A stretch of DNA of 64,000 nucleotides from Bacteroidales bacterium (GTDB lineage Bacteria > Bacteroidota > Bacteroidia > Bacteroidales > WCHB1-69). The stretch covers positions 1-64,000 of the forward strand of contig JAKSMC010000015.1 of NCBI GenBank assembly GCA_024400835.1, written 5' to 3'. Position numbers and translations under genes: made by a program. Under the pieces are notes generated by a model. It made no database searches. It had not been told where the DNA came from and saw only the letters and a program-made list of their open reading frames with translations. Below are positions 52,691-62,030 of the stretch, piece after piece (position 1 is the first letter of the stretch; every line of letters begins with the position of its first letter).

Positions 52691-53680
52691 CTACCTTCTG
52701 AACTTGCCGATAATGTATTGCGCAATTTGAACAGCATTGGTAGCAGCGCCTTTGCGGAGGTTGTCACCGACGACCCACAGGTTCAAAGTTTTAGGCTGGG
52801 TATAGTCACGGCGCACACGGCCGACAAAGACTTCGTCCTTTTCGTGCGCGAACCAAGGCATCGGATAGATGTTGTTGGCAGGATCATCTTGCACGACCAA
52901 GCCAGGCATATTATTCAACAAGTCATAAACCTCCTTGATGTCATATTCATTATAGAACTCCACATTGACAGCTTCGGAGTGGCCGCCCATAACGGGAACG
53001 CGGACCACCGTTGAGGTCACTTGGATTTCGGGGTCACGCAAGATCTTGCGCGTCTCATTCAGCAATTTGGTCTCTTCCGTAGTATAGCCGTTATCCTCAA
53101 AAGAGCCGCCGTGAGGGAAGAGATTCAAGTCGATTTGGTACGGATAGGCCTTCTCGCACTCCTCACCGGCGCGTTCCTTGGTAAGTTGGTTGACAGCCTT
53201 CATACCCGTACCGGTAATGGACTGATACGTAGATACGACTATTCTCTTGATTTTGTATTTGGCATGCAACGGAGCCAAAGCCATCAGCATCACAATGGTA
53301 GAGCAGTTCGGGTTGGCAATGATTCTGTCTTCCGCAGTAATGACGTCACCGTTGATTTCGGGAACCACCAACGGGATTTCCAGATAGCTGCGCCACGCCG
53401 AAGAGTTATCGATGACGACAGTGCCGTTCTTGGCAAACAACGGAGCATATTGGAGGGACGGACCGCTGCCGGCTGAGAAAATCGCAAAATCGGGGACTGC
53501 GGCAATGGCGTCATCCACGGACACGATTTTACACTCTTTCCCTGCAAATGTAACAGTTTTGCCTACAGATTTCGCAGATGCGGCGGGTATAAACTCACAA
53601 TCTCCAAATCCTCTTTCTTCTAATACTTTACGCATAACGCCACCGACCAATCCCGTGGCTCCGACCAATGCAATTTTCAT
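52691..53680 (-). CDS. asd: Aspartate-semialdehyde dehydrogenase
   Basis: 329 residues. NADP-binding GATGLVGGVM, the SAGS loop, the catalytic Cys in IANPNCSTI, and YQSITGTGMKAV. The enzyme reduces aspartyl phosphate to aspartate semialdehyde, the branch point to lysine/diaminopimelate, methionine and threonine. It is divergent from the lamin-tail gene; the two promoter elements are 1 bp apart. Confidence 0.95.
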   Translation of the reverse strand: MKIALVGATGLVGGVMRKVLEERGFGDCEFIPAASAKSVGKTVTFAGKECKIVSVDDAIAAVPDFAIFSAGSGPSLQYAPLFAKNGTVVIDNSSAWRSYLEIPLVVPEINGDVITAEDRIIANPNCSTIVMLMALAPLHAKYKIKRIVVSTYQSITGTGMKAVNQLTKERAGEECEKAYPYQIDLNLFPHGGSFEDNGYTTEETKLLNETRKILRDPEIQVTSTVVRVPVMGGHSEAVNVEFYNEYDIKEVYDLLNNMPGLVVQDDPANNIYPMPWFAHEKDEVFVGRVRRDYTQPKTLNLWVVGDNLRKGAATNAVQIAQYIIGKFRR

Positions 53681-53730
53681 AATTATTTACAATTTATTAA
53701 AAGTTATTAACAAAAGATTGACTTTAGATG

Positions 53731-53749
53731 GCAAAGATAGTATTTTTGC
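53731..53749. promoter_or_regulatory. Back-to-back promoter elements for asd and the lamin-tail gene
   Basis: Minus-strand TATCTTTGC at 53731-53739 (asd) and plus-strand TATTTTTGC at 53741-53749. Only one base separates them, so the two genes probably compete for polymerase. Confidence 0.6.
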
Positions 53750-53773
53750 GGAATGAAACACTGCAAAAGGGTT

Positions 53774-55492
53774 ATGAAAAAGGGAAAATATATCATCATA
53801 CTATTGTTAACAACAACGATCGTTCAAAATTGTTGTAACGGACAGAATATCAGCAGATACGATGTAGTAATCAGCGAAATAATGGCCGACCCTGCCCCGA
53901 CAGTCGGCCTGCCAGAAGCGGAATACATAGAACTGCACAACCGAAAAGGAACGGCCGTAGCGCTCAACAATTGGAGCATCAGCATCGGAAACACGAACAA
54001 AACGCTACCGACAATCTACCTGGACAGTGCCGGGTACGCCATAGTCACAGCAGCAAAATATACCGAAAGCTTCGTGCCCATTTGCAGCAACATATACACA
54101 CTGTCATCGCTCAGTTTGACTGATGGCGGGCAGACATTGATCTTATATAATGAAAATAGAGATGTCATACATTCAGTATCATACAAAAAGAGTTGGCACA
54201 CGGAAAGTATCAAACAAGACGGCGGATGGGCTTTGGAAATGCTCGACGAACGATATCCGTGTCTCGGGAAAGGAAACTGGAATTCCTCGACCGCAGAGGC
54301 AGGCGGCACGCCCAGCGCTCCGAATGCATCCGCTCGGGACATAGAAGATTTCACGCCACCGTCAATGGAACGAGTGACCTTATTGGACAGCACCACCATC
54401 CGCGTCTTCTTCACCAAAAGCGTATTGCCCTCCTACCCCATCAGTACTGACATTTTTTCATTATCGCCAAACATCCCCATAGATGCAATAAAGGAGGTTC
54501 CACCCAATTTCTCAGCCTTAGACATATCGCTGTCCGAGGCACTGCATCCAAACGTCCATTATCTTCTAACGGCAAACGGGGCACTTTGCGACTGCGCAGG
54601 CAATGTTATGAGACTGGAAAGTCTTCCCGTAGGCATAGCATCCATTCCGAATGCCGGCGACATTGTCATCAACGAAGTGCTTGCCCATCCCTATAGCGGC
54701 ACAGACGCAGACTTCATCGAAATCTTCAACAGATCTTCAAAAATCATTGATTTAAAGAATGTAAAGATAGGTTCCGGTGGGGACACAATGCCGAACAAGG
54801 CCGTTTGTGCCGTGTCGAGCGGGCGGCAGCTGTTCCCACAGGAATATTGTGCACTATGTAAAGATCGGGAGCTCACCCTGCAACAATACGACTGTCCTGT
54901 TTCTCAGGCCCTGCAGCAGTGCGACTCGCTGCCCGCATACGCTATCGCCAGCGGTGTCGTCTATCTTTCCACAACAGGCCTTCGAACCATCGACAGATTC
55001 GCCTACAGTGATGAGATGCATTACAGCGGACTGACGAGCAGCGAAGGTGTGAGCCTTGAACGGCTCAACGCGGAGGCGCCCACACAGGACGATAGCAACT
55101 GGCACTCGGCAGCCTCCACGTCCGGTTTTGCCACTCCCGGCTATCGCAACTCGCAAACCAATGACGGCGAAACAACTGAAGGCATCAGCATCGTCCCGGA
55201 AGTGTTTTCTCCAGACAATGACGGATTTGACGATTACACCGAATTTGAGCTGACGTTTCCTGACATTGAAAACCGAGTGTCTGTCCTGATTTTCAACAAG
55301 AGGGGCGCGCTCGTCCGGCATTTGGCGAACAACGAGCCTTGCGGCAACATCGTTCATTACCGTTGGGACGGCACCGACGACCGCAACGTCCCATTGCCCT
55401 CAGACCTCTACGTGGCCGTCATCCAATGGTGGAACGGAAACGGGAAGACAAAGAGCGTAAGAAAAAGCGTGGGCATCGTGAAATATGAATAG
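53774..55492 (+). CDS. Cell-surface protein with two lamin-tail domains and a gliding/T9SS-type C-terminal domain
   Basis: 572 residues from the ATG at 53774; the ATG at 53753 would be 4 bp from the promoter element. Signal peptide with a Cys pair near the end (IVQNCC). Lamin-tail-like beta domains occur at about residues 25-140 (VVISEIMADP, EYIELHN) and 290-430 (IVINEVLAHPYSGTDADFIE). The C-terminal 100 residues begin EVFSPDNDGFDDY and contain FNKRGALVRHL and DLYVAVIQWW, like the FSPNxDGxND domain of type B T9SS cargo or FlgD-type modules. Probably surface-exposed; ligand unknown. Confidence 0.75.
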   Translation: MKKGKYIIILLLTTTIVQNCCNGQNISRYDVVISEIMADPAPTVGLPEAEYIELHNRKGTAVALNNWSISIGNTNKTLPTIYLDSAGYAIVTAAKYTESFVPICSNIYTLSSLSLTDGGQTLILYNENRDVIHSVSYKKSWHTESIKQDGGWALEMLDERYPCLGKGNWNSSTAEAGGTPSAPNASARDIEDFTPPSMERVTLLDSTTIRVFFTKSVLPSYPISTDIFSLSPNIPIDAIKEVPPNFSALDISLSEALHPNVHYLLTANGALCDCAGNVMRLESLPVGIASIPNAGDIVINEVLAHPYSGTDADFIEIFNRSSKIIDLKNVKIGSGGDTMPNKAVCAVSSGRQLFPQEYCALCKDRELTLQQYDCPVSQALQQCDSLPAYAIASGVVYLSTTGLRTIDRFAYSDEMHYSGLTSSEGVSLERLNAEAPTQDDSNWHSAASTSGFATPGYRNSQTNDGETTEGISIVPEVFSPDNDGFDDYTEFELTFPDIENRVSVLIFNKRGALVRHLANNEPCGNIVHYRWDGTDDRNVPLPSDLYVAVIQWWNGNGKTKSVRKSVGIVKYE

Positions 55493-55523
55493 TGGGAAGC
55501 GTCAAGCGAGTGGCTTTTTTTGC

Positions 55524-55532
55524 TACTTTTGC
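55524..55532 (+). promoter_or_regulatory. Promoter -7 element for the MBL hydrolase gene
   Basis: TACTTTTGC, 18 bp before the ATG at 55550. It argues against the in-frame start at 55520. Confidence 0.55.
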
Positions 55533-55549
55533 GCCCTCATTTTTTCAGT

Positions 55550-56317
55550 ATGCAGATCACGCTTTTAGGAACCGGAACATCACAGGGAGTGCCCGTCGTA
55601 GGGTGCCAGTGCGCCACGTGCCAGTCGGAGGACCCGCGCGACAAGCGCCTCCGCACTTCCGCGTACGTTGAAGTCGGCGAGGTGAAGTTCCTCATTGACG
55701 CCGGGCCCGATTTGCGCCAGCAGTTGCTGAACAACCACATCACGCAGGTTGACGCCATCCTGGTCACGCACGAGCACAAAGATCATCTTGCCGGATTGGA
55801 CGACATCCGTCCGGTATATTTCATGCGCAAACAGCCTATGGAGGTGTACGGTCTGCAGCGCGTGATGAACGTCATCCGCAAGGATTTCGACTATGCCTTC
55901 AAGACGAACCCCTACCCTGGCGCACCGTCCTTCGTCCTGCACAACGTACGGGATGACAGTTTCTTCATCAACGGCATTGAAATCCAGCCCATACACGTGC
56001 GTCACCTCACACTGCCCATCTTAGGATACCGCATCGGCAAGCTCGCATACATCACAGATGCCAGTTTCATTGCGGAAACAGAGATGAGAAAGTTGCAAGG
56101 CCTTGACACCTTGGTCATCAACGCCCTGCGCATTCGAGAGCATTATTCCCATTTCAACCTCGAGCAGGCACTGAACATCATCAAAATCCTGCAACCACGG
56201 CAAGCATTCCTAACCCACGTTTCTGACAAGATGGGCTGCTACAAAGACATTGAGCCGCTGCTTCCCGACAACGTCACATTAGGCTATGACGGCCTCGTAG
56301 CCACAGTGGAAGAATAG
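55550..56317 (+). CDS. MBL-fold metallohydrolase, PhnP-like
   Basis: 255 residues from the ATG at 55550. GTGTSQGVP opening, a Cys-rich insert (VGCQCATC) typical of the PhnP group, the metal motif THEHKDHLAGLDD, ITDASF supplying the bridging Asp, and THVSDKMG near the end. PhnP hydrolyses cyclic phosphodiesters, but this Bacteroidota group has no phn neighbours, so only the fold and metal chemistry are secure. Confidence 0.85.
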   Translation: MQITLLGTGTSQGVPVVGCQCATCQSEDPRDKRLRTSAYVEVGEVKFLIDAGPDLRQQLLNNHITQVDAILVTHEHKDHLAGLDDIRPVYFMRKQPMEVYGLQRVMNVIRKDFDYAFKTNPYPGAPSFVLHNVRDDSFFINGIEIQPIHVRHLTLPILGYRIGKLAYITDASFIAETEMRKLQGLDTLVINALRIREHYSHFNLEQALNIIKILQPRQAFLTHVSDKMGCYKDIEPLLPDNVTLGYDGLVATVEE

Positions 56318-56552
56318 CATTCGCCATTCCTCTCCAAGTCGCGACCTGTACTGCATTATAACATTCCCGTGGATTACAGAGAATCCCTCCCTTCGAGGTA
56401 ACTAAAGGTACGATTGCGCCGTGATTCTCCCTTATTTTTAATTCAACAAATATTTGTCCCTTATTTTAACATTCAATTGCTAAATTTTCATTTTTTAGCC
56501 AATGCATTTTTTTTATATTTGCGCCCTTTTTAGAAACTAAAAATATCTTAAT
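56318..56552. other. Spacer without a recognised gene
   Basis: 235 bp between the MBL hydrolase and the TonB-receptor-like gene. The right half is AT-rich and ends in the promoter element TATATTTGC at 56514-56522. I see nothing in the left half. Confidence 0.5.
56514..56522 (+). promoter_or_regulatory. Promoter -7 element for the outer-membrane barrel gene
   Basis: TATATTTGC, 30 bp before the ATG at 56553; probably drives the three-gene unit to 61693. Confidence 0.6.
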
Positions 56553-59102
56553 ATGAAGAAAACTTTACTATGGCTCTTTGCCATTCTAATGTCCTGTGGT
56601 ATAGGATATTCACAAGACACTGGAAAGGCCAAGGGCAAAAAGCAGAAGGCCGCTGTCACAGATTCTCTGGGCACTTCAAATTCCTACAACGACAACTCCT
56701 CTGACTTAAGCGAAGGTCAGGAAGACGACAGCGAAAACGGCACCAGCAACTACGTGCCCGGTTTGTTGCATTCATCTCAGGATGTCTATCTCAACAACAC
56801 CTCCTACACATTCAGCATCGCCTATTTCCGTAACCGCGGTTTGGACAACAGATACCAGGATGTGTGCATGAACGGTTTTTCCATGAACAGTTTGGTCACT
56901 GGGCGTGCCACCTATTCACAGTGGGGCGGTCTGAACCACATTTTCCGCTATCCGGAAGCGCTGAACAACCTTGACGCGCCGTCCTTCGTATTCGGAGATC
57001 TCGGCGGAGCTTCCAACTACAACCTCAGGGCATCCAACTTCCGCAGACAGGTCAGAGCCTCCTACTCGCTCACGAACCGCACATACAGCAACCGTTTCAT
57101 TGTGACGGGAGCTACTGGCGTTATGAAGAACGGATGGTCCGTAGCCGGCTGTCTGTCCGCCCGTTTCGGCAATGCGCTGTCATACGTAGAAGGCACCTCC
57201 TACAACAGTTTTGGCGGATTCATCGCAGCGGAGAAGAAGCTCAACTCCGAGAACTGGCTGAACCTTGCCGCCTTCATGTCACACACGGCACGCGGCATGC
57301 AGTCCAACTCAGTGCAGGAGGCCTATGATTTGTTAGGCGACAACTACTACAACGCCAACTGGGGCTGGTACCAAGGCAAGCAGCGCAACGCTCGCGTCCG
57401 CACCGTATGCGAACCCGTCATCCTGCTCACCCACACCTACGCGCCCAAGAGCAACAAGATAAACATCAGTTCCACCCTCGGCGCCACTTTCGGACGCAAC
57501 AACACCACGTCTCTGAACTGGTACGACGTGCCAGACCCGCGTCCAGACTACTACCGCTATCTGCCCTCCTATCAGATTGACAACGGCGACACATCCGGAT
57601 TCTACAACAACATCCTCAACTACTGGCAGTCCAACGACGAATCCTACACGCAAGTCAACTGGGACAAGATGTACGAGGTCAACCAACTGGCCGCCGCACA
57701 AGGCAAGCGCGCACAGTACATGGTTGAGAACCGCATCTACGACCACTTCCAATTCGGCGGCAGTTCAAACCTAACTGCTTCACTCACCGAGCACATCAAA
57801 CTGAATGCCGGCGTTGACTTCCGCGGTATGAAGCAGAAGAACTACAAGACCATCAACGACCTGTTGGGCGGCGCCTACTGGTTAGATGTTGATAAATACT
57901 CCGAAGGCGACTTCCCAGATGATTTCAACGTACAATACAACGACTTGAACCACAAGGACGACACGCTGTACGAAGGTGACGTTTTCGGTTACAGTTACGA
58001 CTACCACATTTACACCCAACGCGCATTCGCATCCGTGCAGTTCACCTACAACCACTTGGAATTCCACGTAGGCGGACAAATCGGCGGCACCGAATTCTGG
58101 CGCTACGGTAATATGAGAAACGGCCGTTTCCAAGACGAGTCCTACGGCAAATCCGAGACCAAAGCATTCTTGGAAGGTGCGGGCAAACTCGGCATCACAT
58201 ACAAAATCAACGGACGTAACTACCTCGTGTTAAACGCCATTGCAGAATCACAGGCGCCCAGCGTGCTGAACGCATTCGTCGCTCCGCGTATCAGAAACAA
58301 ATATGTTGAAAATCTCCAGAACGAGAAAGACTATTCCGCTGATTTCTCCTACGTGTTGAGTTATCCTGCTGTCAAGTTGAGAGTGACCGGCTACTTCGCC
58401 CAAATCCAAGACGCCACACGTCTCATCAGTTTCTATCACGACGACTACGCCAGCATGGTCAACTACTCCATCTCCGGCATTGACGAACGCCACCTCGGCA
58501 TCGAACTCGGCGCGGAAATCAAGTTAGGCACGATGTTCTCATTGATTCTGGCCGGCAACTACGGAGACTATCGCTACTCCGACAGAGCCGATGTCACCAT
58601 GAACGCTGAAAACGGCACAGACATCGAAGGCGATGTCAACAGAACTGTATATTGGAAGAACTACCACGTGAGCGGCACACCGCAAGCTGCCGGTACCATC
58701 GGCCTCAAATTCAATCACAAATACTGGTGGGTGAACATTAACGCCAACTACTTTGACAAGATTTACTGCGACTTGAACCCTGAAAGAAGAACGACTACCG
58801 CCACAGGTTCTCTCTACTACACCAATCCGGAGCTCTATCACGCCATCGCAGATCAAAGCCGCATGAAAGGACAGTTCACCTTGGACCTCTCCGTCAGCAA
58901 GTCCTGGCGCATCCAACGCAAATACAACATCGGTTTCAACTTCAGCATCACCAACCTGCTGAACAACAAGAACCTGGTGACCACCGCTTGGGAACAGTAC
59001 CGTTTCGACTACACCGACTACAATGTCAACAAGTTCGGTAACAAGTACTACTACGCTTTCGGCACAACCTTCTACCTGGGCATCAACTTCACATTCAACT
59101 AG
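56553..59102 (+). CDS. TonB-dependent-receptor-like outer-membrane beta-barrel protein
   Basis: 849 residues with a signal peptide ending near GYSQ, then a charged, Ser/Asn-rich linker to residue 70. Residues about 90-190 read like a plug (VCMNGFSMNSLVTGRATYSQ, GGLNHIFR, FGDLGGASNYNLR), and the rest is a repeated pattern of amphipathic strands, ending in FYLGINFTFN with terminal aromatic strands. There is no N-terminal carboxypeptidase-like domain and no clear TonB box. It is followed by two DUF5689 lipoproteins and may form an uptake or surface complex with them; the ligand is unknown. Confidence 0.8.
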   Translation: MKKTLLWLFAILMSCGIGYSQDTGKAKGKKQKAAVTDSLGTSNSYNDNSSDLSEGQEDDSENGTSNYVPGLLHSSQDVYLNNTSYTFSIAYFRNRGLDNRYQDVCMNGFSMNSLVTGRATYSQWGGLNHIFRYPEALNNLDAPSFVFGDLGGASNYNLRASNFRRQVRASYSLTNRTYSNRFIVTGATGVMKNGWSVAGCLSARFGNALSYVEGTSYNSFGGFIAAEKKLNSENWLNLAAFMSHTARGMQSNSVQEAYDLLGDNYYNANWGWYQGKQRNARVRTVCEPVILLTHTYAPKSNKINISSTLGATFGRNNTTSLNWYDVPDPRPDYYRYLPSYQIDNGDTSGFYNNILNYWQSNDESYTQVNWDKMYEVNQLAAAQGKRAQYMVENRIYDHFQFGGSSNLTASLTEHIKLNAGVDFRGMKQKNYKTINDLLGGAYWLDVDKYSEGDFPDDFNVQYNDLNHKDDTLYEGDVFGYSYDYHIYTQRAFASVQFTYNHLEFHVGGQIGGTEFWRYGNMRNGRFQDESYGKSETKAFLEGAGKLGITYKINGRNYLVLNAIAESQAPSVLNAFVAPRIRNKYVENLQNEKDYSADFSYVLSYPAVKLRVTGYFAQIQDATRLISFYHDDYASMVNYSISGIDERHLGIELGAEIKLGTMFSLILAGNYGDYRYSDRADVTMNAENGTDIEGDVNRTVYWKNYHVSGTPQAAGTIGLKFNHKYWWVNINANYFDKIYCDLNPERRTTTATGSLYYTNPELYHAIADQSRMKGQFTLDLSVSKSWRIQRKYNIGFNFSITNLLNNKNLVTTAWEQYRFDYTDYNVNKFGNKYYYAFGTTFYLGINFTFN

Positions 59103-59144
59103 TAGAAACGTTCACATCGGTCAAACAGATAAAACAAGCATAAA

Positions 59145-60389
59145 ATGAAAATCTTACACAAACTCAGTATATTCATGTTGGCAGTCGGATTATTTGCAGC
59201 CTGCGGTGACCCGGACGTCGCGCCCATCCCCACTTTTGACGGCGTTGCCAACACCACCATCGCTGAACTTTTAGCGATGCACGAAATCACCTCCACCAAT
59301 TCCTACGACTCCATTCCGGCAGGAACCATCATTTCCGGTATCGTGACCACCTCTGACCAGCACGGCAACTGCTACAAATACATCAACATCGAAGACGGCA
59401 CCGGCGGCATCCAAATCAAGATTGCCAACACCGCACTCTACAACAAGTTCCAAGTCGGCCAACGCGTTTTCGTGAAATGCGACGGATTAGTCATCGGCGA
59501 CTACTACAAACTGCCCCAACTCGGCTACTGGGCCAACGACGCTATGCAGGCGATCCCTTCCGGCAAGATCAACCGCTACATCTTCTGCGACGGCATCCCC
59601 AGTGAGTTCGAACCCACCATCACGATGACCACCATCCCCTATGCCGACCAAATCCCCGCCTCCTGGTACAACCGCTTGGTGAAGATTGAAAACTGCTCTT
59701 TCGTCGAAGGCGGTCAGGCCACCTATTCCCTGCCGAACAGTTCAACTTCCCACGACATCAAGTTGGCAGACGGTTCCATCATCACGATGAGGACCAGCAA
59801 CTACGCAGACTTCATCAACGAGACGCTTCCCGAGGGCACCGGCACAGTGGTCGGTATTCTGACACGCTACAACAACTACGTACAGTTGGTCATCCGCGAT
59901 CTCGATGACGTACAAGGATTCGTCGCTCCTGCCCATACTGAAGACATCTTCACGGTGAACTACTCCAACGCATTCAACGAAGGTTGGACGAAGGTCACAT
60001 CAGGCAGCGAGTGGTCAACGCTCACCAACAGCAGTTTCAACGGATTCTTTGTCAACGCCAACACCGCAACCGACAGCTGGCTCATCTCCCCGACCGTCAA
60101 CATCAGCAACGTGGCAAGTCCGAGACTCTCCTTCAACCAACGCTGTCCGGCCGGTGGCAACAACGAGACCATGAAATTGTACTGCACCACCAACTACACG
60201 GGTGACGTAAATACCACGAACTGGGTCGAAGTGCCGATGAGCAGCCTCAGCACCAGCACGTCAAGTTTTGTCTATGAAATTCCCGAAACGGTTCAAAGTT
60301 CGAACTTCAGATTCGCCTACCGCTACCACGGCAGCAATAGTTCCTGGTACATCAGCAACATCGCCGTTTCCGCACTTGTAACCAAATAA
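59145..60389 (+). CDS. DUF5689 lipoprotein with C-terminal choice-of-anchor J-like domain, copy 1
   Basis: 414 residues. Lipobox FAAC. The DUF5689 OB-fold-like domain covers about residues 35-250 (TIAELLAMHEI, ISGIVTTSDQHGNCYKYINI, GGIQIKI, VGQRVFVKCDGLVIGDYY). The C-terminal 150 residues form a jelly-roll-like domain (EGWTKVTSGSEW, DSWLISPTVNIS, FRFAYRYHGSNSSWYISNI). It lies 42 bp after the barrel gene and 11 bp before its paralogue. Confidence 0.85.
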   Translation: MKILHKLSIFMLAVGLFAACGDPDVAPIPTFDGVANTTIAELLAMHEITSTNSYDSIPAGTIISGIVTTSDQHGNCYKYINIEDGTGGIQIKIANTALYNKFQVGQRVFVKCDGLVIGDYYKLPQLGYWANDAMQAIPSGKINRYIFCDGIPSEFEPTITMTTIPYADQIPASWYNRLVKIENCSFVEGGQATYSLPNSSTSHDIKLADGSIITMRTSNYADFINETLPEGTGTVVGILTRYNNYVQLVIRDLDDVQGFVAPAHTEDIFTVNYSNAFNEGWTKVTSGSEWSTLTNSSFNGFFVNANTATDSWLISPTVNISNVASPRLSFNQRCPAGGNNETMKLYCTTNYTGDVNTTNWVEVPMSSLSTSTSSFVYEIPETVQSSNFRFAYRYHGSNSSWYISNIAVSALVTK

Positions 60390-60400
60390 TTGAGAAGATT

Positions 60401-61693
60401 ATGAAAAAGAACATCATATTTTTAAGTTTCGCTTTTGTAGCCCTGCTCTTTGCATCTTGCAACAAGTGGGAAGAACCAGAATTCGTCGTGCCAGTCTATG
60501 AGGGCCCGGCTGCAAACCACACCATTGCGGACATCAAAGCCATGCACCCGATGCTCGGCACGGGCGCCCAAGACTCCATTTGTCGCTGGGACGAGCCCTT
60601 CATCGTAAAAGCGGTCGTCGTCAGTTCCGACCAAGGCGGCAACTGCTACAAATACATGACCGTACAAGATGAAACCGGCGGCATCGAGATTTCCATCGAC
60701 AGAACCGGACTTTACAACGACTACCCTGTCGGCCAAACCGTCTATATTGACTGCCGCGGCCTGATTGTTGGCGACTACCACAACAAATATCAAATCGGCT
60801 GGAAATACAATGGCTCAGTCGGACGTATCAACCAGAACGCTTTGGGCCGTTACATCCACAAAGACGGGCTTCCTAACCCGAACCATCCGTTCCTCGCAAA
60901 TCCCATCGAAGTAACAGGCGCCAACCAACTTTCCGCAGAAAACGCCAACTGCTTCGTCAAAATTGACGGCTGCATGTTTGACAGGAAATATGACGGACAG
61001 CCGTTAGCCAACGACGATATCACCATGGACCGCGAAGTCTACATCAACGGTGCCACCGTAATCGTAAGAACTTCCAACTACGCAAACTTCCGTTCCATCG
61101 TCATCGATGCCGACAAGCCCTATTGTCTTTATGGAATTTTAAGCGTTTACAATTCCGAATACCAGCTCACCTTGCGCACCAAAGAGGATGTCCAATTCGC
61201 ATATGTTCCGCAAGAAACCGTACTTTCAAACCTGACGTTCAACGAAAACTTCCAGACATCAGGCGGCTGGTCCACACAAGGAGCCGACAATGCCTGGATT
61301 TACCAAGTGTTCAACGGCAACCAGTTCGTCTATCACAATGCGGCAAACGCAGCTTGTGACGACTGGCTGATATCGCCTGCCATTTCCATTTCCGACCTGA
61401 ACAACGTCACAATGGTTGTAGATCATCAGAACAACGTTGCTGGCAGTCCGGCCACCTACTATCAGGTTTATTACTCCACTTCCTACAATGGAGGCGCGTT
61501 CAACGAAAGCGACTGGACACCGTTCAATCCGAACATCACGAACTATCCGAGTTCCTTCGGGCCGAGCAACAGCATTGACGCATCCGTCATCAACAGTCCG
61601 AATTTCAGAATAGCCTTCCGCTATCGTAAGGACGGTTCCGCATCCGGCACCCGCTGGTCTATCCGAGGCGTGAAATTCGTCAGAGTCGAATAA
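60401..61693 (+). CDS. DUF5689 lipoprotein with C-terminal choice-of-anchor J-like domain, copy 2
   Basis: 430 residues, same architecture as its neighbour: lipobox FASC, TIADIKAMHPM, VVVSSDQGGNCYKYMTVQDE, GGIEISIDRTGLYNDYPVGQ, then a jelly-roll with CDDWLISPAISISDL and FRIAFRYRKDG. The pair arose by tandem duplication but is well diverged, so the copies probably bind different partners. A terminator follows. Confidence 0.85.
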   Translation: MKKNIIFLSFAFVALLFASCNKWEEPEFVVPVYEGPAANHTIADIKAMHPMLGTGAQDSICRWDEPFIVKAVVVSSDQGGNCYKYMTVQDETGGIEISIDRTGLYNDYPVGQTVYIDCRGLIVGDYHNKYQIGWKYNGSVGRINQNALGRYIHKDGLPNPNHPFLANPIEVTGANQLSAENANCFVKIDGCMFDRKYDGQPLANDDITMDREVYINGATVIVRTSNYANFRSIVIDADKPYCLYGILSVYNSEYQLTLRTKEDVQFAYVPQETVLSNLTFNENFQTSGGWSTQGADNAWIYQVFNGNQFVYHNAANAACDDWLISPAISISDLNNVTMVVDHQNNVAGSPATYYQVYYSTSYNGGAFNESDWTPFNPNITNYPSSFGPSNSIDASVINSPNFRIAFRYRKDGSASGTRWSIRGVKFVRVE

Positions 61694-61713
61694 GAGATCC
61701 CCCTTTATATTGC

Positions 61714-61746
61714 AAAGGCCGTTCCGATGGAGCGGCCTTTTATTTT
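61714..61746 (+). terminator. Rho-independent terminator after the DUF5689 pair
   Basis: Stem AAAGGCCG/CGGCCTTT (61714-61721 with 61733-61740), extended by imperfect pairing in the loop, then a T-rich tail. Confidence 0.75.
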
Positions 61747-61980
61747 GGCATTAACGGAGGCGACGGCCGCGGCCTTGCGGCAGCGATTGGAGCCCATTTA
61801 CTTGCGTGCGGGGTGGGCAAACGGGAGTTATTATATGGAAGGGAATCTGGGCAAATCGGAAACAAGTTGTGCGTCCGACGGCGCATTGTGGGTGGGGAGC
61901 AAGTTAGGGCGAAAAGCGCGACGGCACAGCGCAGGAAGGTGCGTCGGCGGTGCCGGGCCGCCCAAAAGAATAAGACAAAA
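61747..61980. other. GC-rich spacer without a recognised gene
   Basis: About 230 bp between two terminators, more GC-rich than other spacers (for example GGCGACGGCCGCGG). Open frames exist on both strands, but none has a start context, family resemblance or length that supports a gene. Confidence 0.4.
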
Positions 61981-62008
61981 AAAAATGTCGGGCACAAACC
62001 CGACATTT
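61974..62008 (-). terminator. Rho-independent terminator of the T9SS cargo gene
   Basis: 10-bp stem AAATGTCGGG/CCCGACATTT (61983-61992 with 61999-62008), followed on the minus strand by a long T tract. Confidence 0.8.
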
Positions 62009-62030
62009 CTATTTTGAAACAAACCTGAGA

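Noticed and set aside
61727..62028. Several overlapping frames in the GC-rich spacer
   Set aside because: They lie between two terminators, have no similarity to known families and no start context.
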